Positions 19,007-27,934 of a DNA stretch of 64,000 nucleotides are shown here, one piece after another. Numbering within the stretch: the first letter of the stretch is position 1; the number at the start of each line of letters is the position of its first letter. The stretch is from contig JACMLJ010000035.1 of the NCBI GenBank assembly GCA_014379625.1, positions 1-64,000 on the forward strand, written 5' to 3'. Under the pieces are notes generated by a model. That model was not told the DNA's origin. It ran no database searches and saw nothing but the letters and a program-made list of their open reading frames with translations. The DNA is from Ferruginibacter sp. Lineage in GTDB: Bacteria > Bacteroidota > Bacteroidia > Chitinophagales > Chitinophagaceae. The translations under genes and the position numbers were made by a program.

Positions 19007-19024
19007 AACTAACAGTTGTTAGTT
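19007..19024. promoter_or_regulatory. Palindromic operator before paaA
   Basis: AACTAACA-GT-TGTTAGTT: perfect 8-bp arms with a 2-bp spacer, ending 30 bp before the paaA start. Its shape suits a TetR-type repressor such as PaaR, which senses phenylacetyl-CoA in other bacteria; no such gene lies in this window. Confidence 0.55.
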
Positions 19025-19054
19025 TTTTTTATTTTTACAAGATAAACCCACAGT

Positions 19055-20020
19055 ATGCCAACGCAATATCCCGATATTTTATTTCAACAAAAGATAAACA
19101 AAGAAATTAAAATAGAACCTAAAGACTGGATGCCCGAAGCCTATCGCAAAACCAATATTCGCCAGATCAGTCAGCATGCACACAGTGAAATTGTAGGTAT
19201 GCTTCCCGAAGGGAACTGGATATCCAGGGCCCCCACTTTAAAAAGAAAAGCTATCCTGATTGCCAAAGTGCAGGATGAAGCCGGGCATGGTTTGTATTTA
19301 TATTCAGCGGCAGAAACATTGGGTATTACCCGGGATGAAATGATTGATGACCTCCATTGCGGAAAGGCAAAATATTCTTCCATCTTTAATTATCCTTCCC
19401 TAACATGGGCGGATATGGGCGCCATCGGCTGGCTGGTAGATGGGGCTGCTATTTTAAACCAGGTAGCTTTGTGCCGCACTTCGTATGGCCCCTATGCAAG
19501 GGCCCTGGTGCGAATATGCAAGGAGGAAAGTTTTCACCAGCGCCAGGGCTTTGAAACCCTGCTGGTTTTGAGCCAGGGAACGGTTGACCAAAAAGCAATG
19601 TGCCAGGATGCCATCAACAGGTGGTGGTGGCCGAGCCTGATGATGTTTGGCCCAAAAGATAGCGAAAGTACGAACAACGACATGGGCATAAAATGGAAGA
19701 TCAAAAGAAAAACCAACGATGAATTGCGGCAGAATTTTGTAGATATGGCTGCAGAACAGGTGAAGGTATTGGGTATGTCTTTGCCTGACCCTGCACTTCA
19801 ATGGAATGAAGCAAATAAAAAATACGATTTTGGAGAATTAAACTGGGATGAATTTTGGAAAGTGGTAAAGGGTAATGGGCCCTGTAATAAACAACGCCTG
19901 GCGGCAAGGGTTAAGGCACACGAGGATGGTGCCTGGGTCAGGGAGGCGGCAGTTGCTTATCAGCGAAAAAGAAAGGCCGCCGTAAGATCATCCTTCGGAG
20001 AGGCTAAAGAAGCAGTTTAA
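19055..20020 (+). CDS. paaA: 1,2-phenylacetyl-CoA epoxidase, catalytic subunit A
   Basis: Di-iron oxygenase subunit that turns phenylacetyl-CoA into the ring 1,2-epoxide. 321 aa. Carboxylate/histidine motifs of the iron site are visible: Glu45 (HAHSEIVGM), Glu75-x-x-His78 (QDEAGHG), and the second pair in [11 protein letters not shown]. First gene of a tight paa cluster: paaB starts 21 bp after its stop. A palindrome at 19007-19024 probably controls it. Confidence 0.97.
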   Translation: MPTQYPDILFQQKINKEIKIEPKDWMPEAYRKTNIRQISQHAHSEIVGMLPEGNWISRAPTLKRKAILIAKVQDEAGHGLYLYSAAETLGITRDEMIDDLHCGKAKYSSIFNYPSLTWADMGAIGWLVDGAAILNQVALCRTSYGPYARALVRICKEESFHQRQGFETLLVLSQGTVDQKAMCQDAINRWWWPSLMMFGPKDSESTNNDMGIKWKIKRKTNDELRQNFVDMAAEQVKVLGMSLPDPALQWNEANKKYDFGELNWDEFWKVVKGNGPCNKQRLAARVKAHEDGAWVREAAVAYQRKRKAAVRSSFGEAKEAV

Positions 20021-20041
20021 AAATTCACCTATTTTTTCAGT

Positions 20042-20422
20042 ATGGACTATATAAAAAAAATCTACTACGGCGATATCCCCGGGGAAAATTCAGGTGGCGG
20101 CGAATTAAAGGGTTTTTCGGATCCTTCTTTGGAAAGTGGGGATGAAGCATGGCCACTCTGGGAAGTTTTTATCCGGAGCAAACAGGGTCTTGACCATAAA
20201 CATGCAGGCAGCCTGCATGCCGCAGATGCGGCAATGGCCATAGAAAATGCCAGGGATGTGTATACCCGCAGGCAGGAAGGTGTAAGTATCTGGGTAGTGG
20301 AAAGCAAAGATATACACGCCAGCAACCCGGATGATTCAGGAAGTTTTTATGAGCCCGCCGAGGACAAGATCTACCGGTATCCTGGTTTTTACGATTTACC
20401 GGATGAGGTGAAACAAATGTAA
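20042..20422 (+). CDS. paaB: 1,2-phenylacetyl-CoA epoxidase subunit B
   Basis: Small structural subunit of the PaaABCE epoxidase, 126 aa. Recognised by WPLWEVFIRSKQGLDHKHAGSLHA (about 38-61), DVYTRRQEGVSIWVVES and the end motif YRYPGFYDLPDEVK. The N-terminus carries about 25 residues more than the E. coli protein. Between paaA and paaC in one operon. Confidence 0.95.
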   Translation: MDYIKKIYYGDIPGENSGGGELKGFSDPSLESGDEAWPLWEVFIRSKQGLDHKHAGSLHAADAAMAIENARDVYTRRQEGVSIWVVESKDIHASNPDDSGSFYEPAEDKIYRYPGFYDLPDEVKQM

Positions 20423-20487
20423 GCAGGTTGATTAACCGGCATTACTATTAAATGGCTACATCGCTCTCCCCAGAAAAATACCGAACA

Positions 20488-21294
20488 ATGAAAACCGTCA
20501 ATTTATCAACTTATCAACTTACCAACTATCTTCTCTACCTTGCCGACACCAACCTGGTTCTTTCCCAACGAAACGCCGAATGGTGTGGCCATGGCCCCAT
20601 CCTGGAACAGGATATTGCCATCACCAATATTTCATTGGACCTGCTCGGGCAGGCAAGAAATTTTTATCAATACGCAGCAGTACTGATCAACCAGTCAACC
20701 AATCAACGAGCCGGGAGTGAGGCTACGGAAGACAGCCTCGCCTATTTAAGGACTGAAAGAGAATTTAAAAACCTGTTAATAACTGAATTACCAAGAGGCG
20801 ACTGGGCGCAAACCATTTTGAGGCAATTCTTTTGCAGCGTTTACCTGTACCTGTTATATGAGCAGTTGCAAAAAAGCAAGGATGATCAACTAGCTGCGAT
20901 TGCCGGAAAATCAATTAAAGAACTAACTTATCATATAAAGTGGAGCGGCGAATGGGTGATACGCCTGGGGGATGGTACGGATGAAAGTCGCCAAAGAATG
21001 TTGAAAGCCATAGAAAACTTATGGCCCTATACCGGTGAATTTTTTATACCCGCAGAATTTGAAAATGAAGCGGTAACCGGTGTTGATTTAAGTTCATTAA
21101 AACAACCATGGCTTCAAAAAATCAACACTGTTTTAGAAGAAGCAGTAGTTTGGTCCCCCGCTTTCGGAGATGGGTGGGGGGAAGCTGTTTTTATGCAAAC
21201 CGGCGGTAAACAAGGAATCCACACCGAACACATGGGCTTTATTTTAGCGGAAATGCAATACCTGCAAAGGACTTATCCTGGTGCGGAATGGTAA
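20488..21294 (+). CDS. paaC: 1,2-phenylacetyl-CoA epoxidase subunit C
   Basis: Structural partner of PaaA, a ferritin-like helical protein without a full iron site. About 268 aa from the ATG at 20488, which aligns with the usual PaaC start; an ATG at 20452 would add 12 residues. Family blocks: LVLSQRNAEWCGHGPILEQDIAITNISLDLLGQARN, KELTYHIKWSGEWVIRLGDGT and the end HTEHMGFILAEMQYLQRTYPGAEW. Residues after VLINQ (about 80-95) look like a small repetitive insertion (TCAACCAATCAACGAG in DNA). Confidence 0.95.
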   Translation: MKTVNLSTYQLTNYLLYLADTNLVLSQRNAEWCGHGPILEQDIAITNISLDLLGQARNFYQYAAVLINQSTNQRAGSEATEDSLAYLRTEREFKNLLITELPRGDWAQTILRQFFCSVYLYLLYEQLQKSKDDQLAAIAGKSIKELTYHIKWSGEWVIRLGDGTDESRQRMLKAIENLWPYTGEFFIPAEFENEAVTGVDLSSLKQPWLQKINTVLEEAVVWSPAFGDGWGEAVFMQTGGKQGIHTEHMGFILAEMQYLQRTYPGAEW

Positions 21295-21352
21295 CTTCTA
21301 AATAGTGCAGTGTACTTCACAGGAGTTTAATAATTTGAATATCTTTAGTAAA

Positions 21353-21910
21353 ATGATAGCCGCACAGAATAATAAAAATACAGAGAACAATTCCATAATT
21401 GCTTCTGAAGTTGCAATAATATGGAAGTTATTGGAAGAAGTGTACGATCCGGAGCTGCCGGTATTGTCTGTTTTAGATTTGGGTATTGTAAGGGATGTAC
21501 AGATAACTTCACCATCCCCGGGTGGTAGAAGTTGGGAAGGTGTTGTAATGATTACCCCTACTTACTCCGGTTGCCCTGCTATGGATACTATCAGCATGGG
21601 TATACGCCTGAAACTGATTGAACACGGTTATAATAATATAAAAGTCATTTCGGTACTTTCACCTGCATGGACAACGGGCTGGATGAGCCAGGCAGGAAAA
21701 GATAAATTAAAGGCGTACGGAATAGCACCACCCAATTCAAATCAAACGGAAGAGGATACCAGGTTATTTGCCGAACCCGCCGCCATTCAGTGCCCCTTAT
21801 GTGATTCATTTCATACAAAACTCATTAGCCGGTTTGGTTCCACAGCCTGCAAATCATTATACCAATGCCATGATTGCAAAGAACCATTTGATTATTTTAA
21901 ATGTCATTAA
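21353..21910 (+). CDS. paaD: Phenylacetate pathway Fe-S maturation protein PaaD (MIP18 family)
   Basis: Needed for assembly of the epoxidase/its Fe-S reductase; 185 aa from the ATG at 21353 (an in-frame GTG at 21305 would give 201). MIP18 domain with DPELPVLSVLDLGIVRDV and TPTYSGCPAM, DPAW-type segment SPAWTTGWMS, and a C-terminal zinc-ribbon-like part (CPLCDSFHTKLISRFGSTACKSLYQCHDCKEPFDYFKC). Unusual: about 12 extra residues (SPSPGGRSWEG) between the two strands of the MIP18 domain, coded by GC-rich DNA at 21508-21543. Confidence 0.95.
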   Translation: MIAAQNNKNTENNSIIASEVAIIWKLLEEVYDPELPVLSVLDLGIVRDVQITSPSPGGRSWEGVVMITPTYSGCPAMDTISMGIRLKLIEHGYNNIKVISVLSPAWTTGWMSQAGKDKLKAYGIAPPNSNQTEEDTRLFAEPAAIQCPLCDSFHTKLISRFGSTACKSLYQCHDCKEPFDYFKCH

Positions 21911-21975
21911 TTTTACTCACCGGAACAGTGTAACATGTACCTGCTGCGGTAGAACTATCATCAACAAACTCATCT

Positions 21976-22752
21976 ATGTCTTCCGTTCTGATCGAAATAA
22001 AAGATTCAGTTGCCATCATTACCCTTAACCGGCCGGATAAATTCAACGCCATCAACCGTGAGATGGCATTGTTACTGCAAAAATTATTGGATGATTGTGC
22101 CGATGATAAAAAAATCCGTGCTATTTATCTAACAGGCAACGGTAAAGCATTTTGCGCCGGTCAGGACCTTGGCGAATTAATGGGGGAAAATCCTCCCGGT
22201 TTTAAAGTGATCTTATCGGAGCATTACAACCCCATCGTAACAAGGATACGTAATATTGAAAAACCGGTAGTATGTGCGGTAAATGGTGTTGCAGCCGGTG
22301 CGGGCGCCAATATCGCATTATGCTGTGATGTGGTGGTTGCCACCCATTCGGCTTCTTTTATACAGGCATTCAGTAAAATTGGATTGATACCCGACAGTGG
22401 CGGCACATTTACTTTACCCCGTTTAACCGGCTTTCAAAAAGCAAGTGCACTGATGATGCTGGGTGAAAAAGTTGCCGCCACGGAGGCCGAACGGATTGGA
22501 ATGGTCTATAAAGTTTTTTCGGATGAAAGTTTTGCGGAGGAGAGTTTAAGGATTGCGCTGACACTTTCCCAAATGCCCACTAAAGGCCTCGCATACACGA
22601 AGATGGCGCTGAATGCTTCCTTCAATAATTCACTGGAAGATCAGTTAAGAAAAGAAGACGAATTGCAATACAAAGCAGCTAACACGTACGATTACAAGGA
22701 AGGCGTTGCTGCTTTCATTGAAAAAAGAACACCCCTGTTTAAAGGGGAGTAA
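21976..22752 (+). CDS. paaG: Enoyl-CoA hydratase/isomerase, probable epoxyphenylacetyl-CoA isomerase
   Basis: Crotonase-fold enzyme, 258 aa; in the paa pathway PaaG turns the ring epoxide into the oxepin-CoA. Motifs: RPDKFNAIN, GNGKAFCAGQDL (oxyanion hole), VNGVAAGAGANIALCCD, and FSKIGLIPDSGGTFTLPR, which carries the catalytic Asp typical of the isomerase group rather than the Glu of hydratases. It follows paaD by 65 bp in the same direction. PaaF or another crotonase is the alternative; only one copy is in this cluster. Confidence 0.87.
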   Translation: MSSVLIEIKDSVAIITLNRPDKFNAINREMALLLQKLLDDCADDKKIRAIYLTGNGKAFCAGQDLGELMGENPPGFKVILSEHYNPIVTRIRNIEKPVVCAVNGVAAGAGANIALCCDVVVATHSASFIQAFSKIGLIPDSGGTFTLPRLTGFQKASALMMLGEKVAATEAERIGMVYKVFSDESFAEESLRIALTLSQMPTKGLAYTKMALNASFNNSLEDQLRKEDELQYKAANTYDYKEGVAAFIEKRTPLFKGE

Positions 22753-22782
22753 AATTGGTATCTAAAGTAAATTAAGGTAATT

Positions 22783-23214
22783 ATGAATAGCCACAAGGAT
22801 TTACTTGCCGGAAAAGTTGTTGATCATATTATTTCGCATGATCTCTTCAGTCAATGGCTGGGTATTGAAGTGTTGGAAATAAAAGAAGGGTACAGTAAAA
22901 TTAAAATGACCGTTCGCCCTGAAATGATCAATGGCTTAGGCATTGTACACGGCGGTATTGCATTTTCTTTGGCCGACAGCGCTTTTGCATTTGCCTGTAA
23001 CAACCGTAATAACCTGTCGGTAGCCCTTGACACGTCCATCAACTTTATAAAACCTGTTCATGTGGGCGATATATTGACTGCTGAAGCAAAGGAATTACAT
23101 AATGGTAAATCAACAGGTCTCTATCATATTACCATCAGCAACCAAAAAGTTCATGCAGTGGCATTATTTAAAGGCACTTGTTTCAGAACGAATAAAGCCC
23201 TGATGAGTATATGA
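22783..23214 (+). CDS. paaI: Hotdog-fold thioesterase PaaI
   Basis: 143 aa, hydrolyses (hydroxy)phenylacetyl-CoA and related CoA esters, keeping CoA available when the pathway stalls. Typical core NGLGIVHGGIAFSLADSAFAFACN (about 47-70), with the HGG turn and the catalytic Asp in the following helix, then ALDTSINFIKPVHVGD. It starts 30 bp after paaG and is the last pathway gene before obgE. Confidence 0.92.
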   Translation: MNSHKDLLAGKVVDHIISHDLFSQWLGIEVLEIKEGYSKIKMTVRPEMINGLGIVHGGIAFSLADSAFAFACNNRNNLSVALDTSINFIKPVHVGDILTAEAKELHNGKSTGLYHITISNQKVHAVALFKGTCFRTNKALMSI

Positions 23215-23275
23215 AGTTTTCCTTTGCCTGCCTTTTTACCACACTTACTTTATGAACCTGAGAAACTAAAAAAAC

Positions 23276-23283
23276 CGACCTTT
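23276..23283 (+). promoter_or_regulatory. Possible -7 element of obgE
   Basis: GACCTTTG differs from TAnnTTTG only at the first base and sits 9 bp before the ATG at 23293, so transcription would begin at or near the start codon. If real, obgE is not dependent on the paa operon. Confidence 0.3.
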
Positions 23284-23292
23284 GCACCTGCA

Positions 23293-24300
23293 ATGGAAAA
23301 ATCAAATTTTATAGATTATATCAGAATTTTTTGCCGCAGTGGCCATGGAGGCCCGGGAAGCAGGCATTTTATGCGTACAAAATACAATGCCATGGCGGGT
23401 CCTGATGGTGGAGACGGAGGTCGGGGGGCTCATATCATTTTAAAGGGCAGTTCGCAATTGTGGACACTGTTGCACCTCCGTTATTACAAAAATGTACTGG
23501 CGGAAGACGGTGAAAGCGGAAGTAAAAATAACAGTACCGGCAAATTCGGCAAGGATATTATTATTGAAGTGCCCCTGGGTACCATTGCAAGGGATGAAAC
23601 AACCGGCGAGAAAGAGGCCGAAATTTTAGAAGACGGCCAGGAAGTGATTTTGGTAAAAGGCGGCCGTGGTGGCCTGGGTAACAGCAATTTTAAAACCGCT
23701 ACCAACCAGGCACCTGAATACGCACAGCCGGGTGAAGAAGGTATGGAAGGCTGGAAATTGCTGGAATTAAAAGTACTGGCGGATGTTGGCCTGGTAGGAT
23801 TTCCCAATGCCGGTAAGTCAACCCTGTTATCTGTAATTACAGCAGCCAAACCAAAAATTGCGGATTATGCATTTACAACCCTGGTTCCGCAACTGGGCAT
23901 GGTAGATTACAGGGATGGCAAAAGTTTTTGTATTGCCGATCTTCCGGGAATTATTGAAGGTGCAGCGGAAGGCAAAGGTTTGGGGCATCGTTTTTTAAGG
24001 CATATTGAACGCAATTCTATTTTATTATTTTTGGTTCCGGCCGATTGCACCGACCATAAAAAAGAATTTGAGATATTAGTGAATGAGTTAAAGGAATACA
24101 ATGCGGAAATGCTGCAAAAAGACTTCGTGATCGCCATCAGCAAAAACGATATGCTGGATGATGAATTAAGGGCTGCCATTTCAAAGGAATTACCTCAAAA
24201 AATTCCCCATATTTTTATTTCATCCATCACCGGACAGGGGCTTCCGGAACTGAAAGACCTGCTTTGGAAAACACTGAATGCGCCGCTTAAGGAGGTATAA
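23293..24300 (+). CDS. obgE: Obg-family GTPase
   Basis: Ribosome-associated essential GTPase that acts in 50S assembly and stress response. Start chosen at ATG 23293 ([20 protein letters not shown]), giving 335 aa, the family's usual length; an upstream TTG at 23224 would add 23 unrelated residues. Glycine-rich Obg domain 1-160 ([25 protein letters not shown]), then G domain with GFPNAGKST (G1), DLPGI (G3) and SKND (G4). No C-terminal OCT domain. Confidence 0.96.
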   Translation: MEKSNFIDYIRIFCRSGHGGPGSRHFMRTKYNAMAGPDGGDGGRGAHIILKGSSQLWTLLHLRYYKNVLAEDGESGSKNNSTGKFGKDIIIEVPLGTIARDETTGEKEAEILEDGQEVILVKGGRGGLGNSNFKTATNQAPEYAQPGEEGMEGWKLLELKVLADVGLVGFPNAGKSTLLSVITAAKPKIADYAFTTLVPQLGMVDYRDGKSFCIADLPGIIEGAAEGKGLGHRFLRHIERNSILLFLVPADCTDHKKEFEILVNELKEYNAEMLQKDFVIAISKNDMLDDELRAAISKELPQKIPHIFISSITGQGLPELKDLLWKTLNAPLKEV

Positions 24301-24504
24301 AAATAACCGGGTCATTTTTTAGTATGCACCTGAAGTTTTCACCAATAATTATTTTTTGTTCATGAGTTTTTGTACCGGGGATAGCAGAAGTATCCCAGGC
24401 ATCTTTCCCGTCGCTTGCCTCCCTGCCGGTGCAGAACTTTTACTGTAGCGGTATAAGAAATTTAACCACCGCAAACATATCTTTATGCGATAAAAATTTA
24501 TTTA

Positions 24505-25446
24505 TTGAACCAGGTTTTTAAATACATTAAAGCGTTTTACACCAGGGAGTTTAATTTTTTCTACCTGCTGCTCATCATAACGATGCTGGGAATATTGATT
24601 TATTTAAACTACTGGCATGGCCTCGAAAAGGACTACGCTGCAGGTGGCAAAACAAGATGGGCCGATTTTGCAGGTTACTATTTGCTATACTTTGTTCCTT
24701 TTGCCATGGCATTCCTGTTGCAATTGCTGTTCTTCAAAAATTGCCGGTATTTTAAAAATACCTGGTTTTGGGTGATCCTTTTCCTGGCGCCTGCCTTTTT
24801 TTCTTTCCGCGTAAACTTTGATTTTCATAAGGCCTGGGTTATTAAAAGCTTCACAGGCGCCGACCAGGTTTTTTACCTGCACTGCATTAACTGGATCGTG
24901 AGGGTTTTTGTAGTACTGATCCCCGTATTTATTACCTGGTTTATTAAAGACAGGCCCGGTCAACCTTTTTACGGCACCAGGGCTTTAGGAAACAAAAGAC
25001 CCTACATTATTATGTTGCTGGTAATGGTTCCCCTCATTGCATTGGCAAGTACGCAAAAAGATTTTTTACAGGTGTACCCAAAGGCAAAATTATTAAGTGA
25101 TATCCCGATGAATGATTGGACGGATAAATGGCGTTACCTCGCATTTGAACTAAGCTATGGATTCGATTTTGTAAGCATCGAATTCTTCTTCCGCGGATTT
25201 TTAATATTGTCTTTGATGCATATTTGCGGACAACATTGCATTATCCCGGTTGCCTGTTTTTATTGTTCAATACATTTTGGAAAACCGATGGGTGAAGCCA
25301 TCAGTAGTTTTTTTGGAGGGATATTATTAGGCATTGTTTCTTATAATACCGGCAGCATATGGGGCGGATTGCTGGTGCACCTGGGCATTGCCTGGATGAT
25401 GGAAATTGGTGGCTTGCTGGGCGGTTTCCTTAGCAAACTAAGGTAA
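24505..25446 (+). CDS. CPBP-family intramembrane metalloprotease
   Basis: 313 aa, about eight hydrophobic segments, inner membrane. C-terminal CPBP/Rce1-like motifs: IEFFFRGFL (here only one Glu where many members have EE), FYCSIHFGKP and LLVHLGIAW. Translation probably starts at TTG 24505 (LNQVFKYIK); the next in-frame ATG is inside the first membrane segment. Single gene; in this phylum such proteins have no known substrate. Bacteriocin-immunity-type CPBP is a looser alternative. Confidence 0.8.
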   Translation: MNQVFKYIKAFYTREFNFFYLLLIITMLGILIYLNYWHGLEKDYAAGGKTRWADFAGYYLLYFVPFAMAFLLQLLFFKNCRYFKNTWFWVILFLAPAFFSFRVNFDFHKAWVIKSFTGADQVFYLHCINWIVRVFVVLIPVFITWFIKDRPGQPFYGTRALGNKRPYIIMLLVMVPLIALASTQKDFLQVYPKAKLLSDIPMNDWTDKWRYLAFELSYGFDFVSIEFFFRGFLILSLMHICGQHCIIPVACFYCSIHFGKPMGEAISSFFGGILLGIVSYNTGSIWGGLLVHLGIAWMMEIGGLLGGFLSKLR

Positions 25447-25513
25447 TAGAAAAATGAATTGATATTGTCTGGAAGATCCTGCCTGTGAATTAATTTAGTG
25501 ATGAAGCAACCTG

Positions 25514-26254
25514 CTATACTCTTTCAATAATAATACGTGAAGTACCGAGGTAGGTGATCACTACTTTTATCAGATCTCCTACCGTCAGATCTGTTGCCGG
25601 GGATAAAGGTTCGCCTTTTGTTGAAAGCGGGATCTTTGCCTGGATTTTATCACTTAATACATTTACAAAAATTCCGTGAGGTGTAATTTTATACACAAGT
25701 GCATCAACAGGCGTTTTGTTTTTAAAATATCGCATAGCTGCAACATATTCAGGAATGTACATGCTTTTAAAAGGCGCTGCAGTGGTTTTGTCCGGTTTAT
25801 CTGTATTTTCCAGTTTAAAGAAAAACGGTTCATTCAGGTTATTGTCCTGTGGTTTTCTTTCCCAGGGTGATAATTTAAGTGGAAAGAAAATATAGCTACC
25901 CGTTTCCTTTACAAAATAATGCTCGTCTACCTTTTTTAAATACCCTACAAACCTGTTTTCTGTTGCTGATTTATTGATAAGGTTATCCAGTGCGTTATTG
26001 TACCGAAACTCCATACAATCAGCGATCATCTTATCACCTCTTGCAGAAAGATTGATGATAAAACTCACTTCATCGCCTACATGAAACTGGTGCACTTTTT
26101 TTATGATTTTTTCCGCCTTTAATTTTAATTGCTCCTTTTCACTGATATTTCCATTGATCGTTTTTTTCTTCCCGTTTACCGTGTACTCAATCGTTGCATA
26201 ATCTTTATCGTGGTTGATAAATGTAATGGTTCCCATTATTGTTTCTGTAGCCAT
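25514..26254 (-). CDS. Hypothetical protein with OB/S1-like ends
   Basis: 246 aa, soluble, no signal peptide. Residues 5-75 look cold-shock/OB-like (GTITFINHDKDYATIEYTVNGKK ... VGDEVSFIIN), and 185-246 look S1-like (VDALVYKITPHGIFVNVLSDKIQAKIPLS ... VGDLIKVVITYLGTSRIIIERV). The middle is not recognised. The two ends suggest RNA or nucleotide binding; that is inference. Own promoter at 26288-26295. Confidence 0.7.
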   Translation of the reverse strand: MATETIMGTITFINHDKDYATIEYTVNGKKKTINGNISEKEQLKLKAEKIIKKVHQFHVGDEVSFIINLSARGDKMIADCMEFRYNNALDNLINKSATENRFVGYLKKVDEHYFVKETGSYIFFPLKLSPWERKPQDNNLNEPFFFKLENTDKPDKTTAAPFKSMYIPEYVAAMRYFKNKTPVDALVYKITPHGIFVNVLSDKIQAKIPLSTKGEPLSPATDLTVGDLIKVVITYLGTSRIIIERV

Positions 26255-26287
26255 AATATTTTATTAGCAGAAAATTATTCCACTTTG

Positions 26288-26295
26288 CAAAAGTA
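26288..26295 (-). promoter_or_regulatory. -7 promoter element of the OB/S1-like gene
   Basis: TACTTTTG on the minus strand fits TAnnTTTG, 34 bp before the start codon at 26254. Confidence 0.45.
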
Positions 26296-26384
26296 AGTGC
26301 AAAAATGGTTTTTAAAATTTGGATCTGCTGACGATGGGGCCGGTGGATGGTTTAAGGCTTCCCGCATTATGCGATTTATGCTGC

Positions 26385-27275
26385 CTATTTTTTTCTAACC
26401 AAGTATAAAACGAATTTATCATCTTCTTTTTGGTGGTAATACAAAGTTCTTTGATCCGGGGCAATCGTTGGGGCCTCGGCAAAGCCTGCTATACTTTTAA
26501 TTTTTGACGGGATGCCAAAAGCCGCATCTGTATGTTGTCTTGTTGACACAAAAATCTCCGGCGATGTAGTAACGGTGAACGGCAATTGTATCCTGGTAAA
26601 ATACAATACAAGTTCGTTTGCAGAAATACAGGCGGCATATTCAAGTGCGTCTTCTGTATTGATGTTTTTCAGCAGGGCGCTGCTTTTTGAAGATCGCTGA
26701 AAACCTGCTCCGTTTTTTCCGGCAATAACAAGGTCAGCCGTTGCAGGGTTAGCATTTTTGTCAAATTGCGCATCTACAAAATACAGTGATTGCCCGGAAG
26801 CGCTTACTTCAATATCAAAATTGACCCAACCCGCCTTTAATTTAGATACACCATCAATTAATTGAACACCTGTTGCAGACCCGTTGGAAAAACTGCATTG
26901 GTACAGCGTGGAAACTGTGGCTGCATAATTCCGGTCAGAAACAAAATATAAATTACCCGAGTTGTCTAAAGTTGGAACAGCTTCCAAAGACATGGTATTT
27001 ACCCCGGCTATTTCACCTTTATATTGAAAAGTGGTATCATTAATTTTGGTTGCCCAATGCAGGTTTGTGTTTTCCGGTGTACTATTGAGGTTATTAAAAA
27101 GTAACACATTTCCGTCTCTCGACAGGAAGGGCTCCATAATATTACCGCTAAATCCATTTATTTCAACTTTACAGGGTTGATCAAAATCGGATGCGTTATT
27201 TATATCAACTGTCCGGCTTTGGCGACTACAGCCAGGTAGCAAAAATACTAACAATGATAGCAATAAAATTTGCAT
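26385..27275 (-). CDS. PD40/WD40-like beta-propeller lipoprotein
   Basis: 296 aa. Signal peptide with lipobox (LLPGCSRQS, Cys about 16), so an exported lipoprotein. The body is TolB/PD40-type repeats: FLSRDGNVLLFNNLN, TLDNSGNLYFVSDRN, VSASGQSLYFVDAQ, ISANELVLYFTRI, APDQRTLYYHQKEDD. The family often binds peptides or polysaccharide at the cell surface; the exact role is unknown. It lies 59 bp downstream of the alkyltransferase-like gene on the same strand. Confidence 0.8.
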   Translation of the reverse strand: MQILLLSLLVFLLPGCSRQSRTVDINNASDFDQPCKVEINGFSGNIMEPFLSRDGNVLLFNNLNSTPENTNLHWATKINDTTFQYKGEIAGVNTMSLEAVPTLDNSGNLYFVSDRNYAATVSTLYQCSFSNGSATGVQLIDGVSKLKAGWVNFDIEVSASGQSLYFVDAQFDKNANPATADLVIAGKNGAGFQRSSKSSALLKNINTEDALEYAACISANELVLYFTRIQLPFTVTTSPEIFVSTRQHTDAAFGIPSKIKSIAGFAEAPTIAPDQRTLYYHQKEDDKFVLYLVRKK

Positions 27276-27334
27276 AATATTTTATATGGTCAATTGTAAA
27301 GAACTGGCGCTATTTTTTCGATATGCGTCACATT

Positions 27335-27712
27335 CTAAAATGTCAATTCTTTCACAGGATCCCAAAACAGGTTTTTAAATTCAACTATTTTGTCGTCTTT
27401 CACGATCACTTTTTCTTTTTTTAATAAGTCTTCCATTAAAGTTGGAGTAGCAAAATGCGCTTTTCCTGACAGCATTCCATTCCTGTTGACCACCCGGTGG
27501 GCGGGAACTTTAGGACGGGCAGACTGTGCGGCGTTCATTGCCCAGCCCACCATACGCGCCGAAAGCTTTGTACCCAGGTAATTGGCGATTGCCCCATAAG
27601 AGGTTACTCTTCCTTTGGGCACTTTCCTCACTACATCGTATACATCTTCAAAGAAGGAATACTCCTTTTTTAATCCTGATTTATCCGCATCGGCAGGCGC
27701 TTTCTTATGCAT
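27335..27712 (-). CDS. Alkyltransferase-like protein (MGMT/Ogt fold without catalytic cysteine)
   Basis: 125 aa, the DNA-binding half of the O6-alkylguanine transferase fold: VPKGRVTSYGAIANYLG, helix-turn-helix with SARMVGWAMN, and PAHRVVNRNGMLSG where methyltransferases have PCHRV. With Ala in place of the reactive Cys it cannot take up alkyl groups; ATL proteins bind alkylated guanine and flag it for nucleotide excision repair. It is 12 bp behind the DUF5522 gene and follows trmB in one likely operon. Confidence 0.9.
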   Translation of the reverse strand: MHKKAPADADKSGLKKEYSFFEDVYDVVRKVPKGRVTSYGAIANYLGTKLSARMVGWAMNAAQSARPKVPAHRVVNRNGMLSGKAHFATPTLMEDLLKKEKVIVKDDKIVEFKNLFWDPVKELTF

Positions 27713-27724
27713 AATATAAAGTTC

Positions 27725-27907
27725 CTATATTGGTTGGACTTTTAATAATTCACTTCTTTTCGGTTCAGGCACATTCACAAAATCGTAAGGACAATGTTTG
27801 CAGCCGTTGCCACAGCAAGATCCCTTTTGAAGATGGTACTTTTCTGTAAGTACGATATAACCGTCTTCACTGTAATAGAAATCTTCTCCTTCTGTTAATT
27901 GATTCAT
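27725..27907 (-). CDS. DUF5522 small cysteine-rich protein
   Basis: About 60 aa (67 if ATG 27928 is used; MNQLTEG at 27907 fits the family better). Pattern EGEDFYYSEDGYIVLTEKYHLQKGSCCGNGCKHCPYDF: a CCxxxCxxC cluster that may bind a metal. Conserved in Bacteroidota, function unknown. It sits between trmB and the alkyltransferase-like gene. Confidence 0.8.
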   Translation of the reverse strand: MNQLTEGEDFYYSEDGYIVLTEKYHLQKGSCCGNGCKHCPYDFVNVPEPKRSELLKVQPI

Positions 27908-27934
27908 ATTTTGGGGTAGCATTAACATGGTTAT

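Noticed and set aside
21305-21352. GTG start for PaaD
   Set aside because: The added residues are not part of the family; ATG 21353 preferred.
23224-23292. Upstream TTG start for ObgE
   Set aside because: Adds 23 residues unlike any Obg; the ATG at 23293 fits the family and a promoter-like element lies between.
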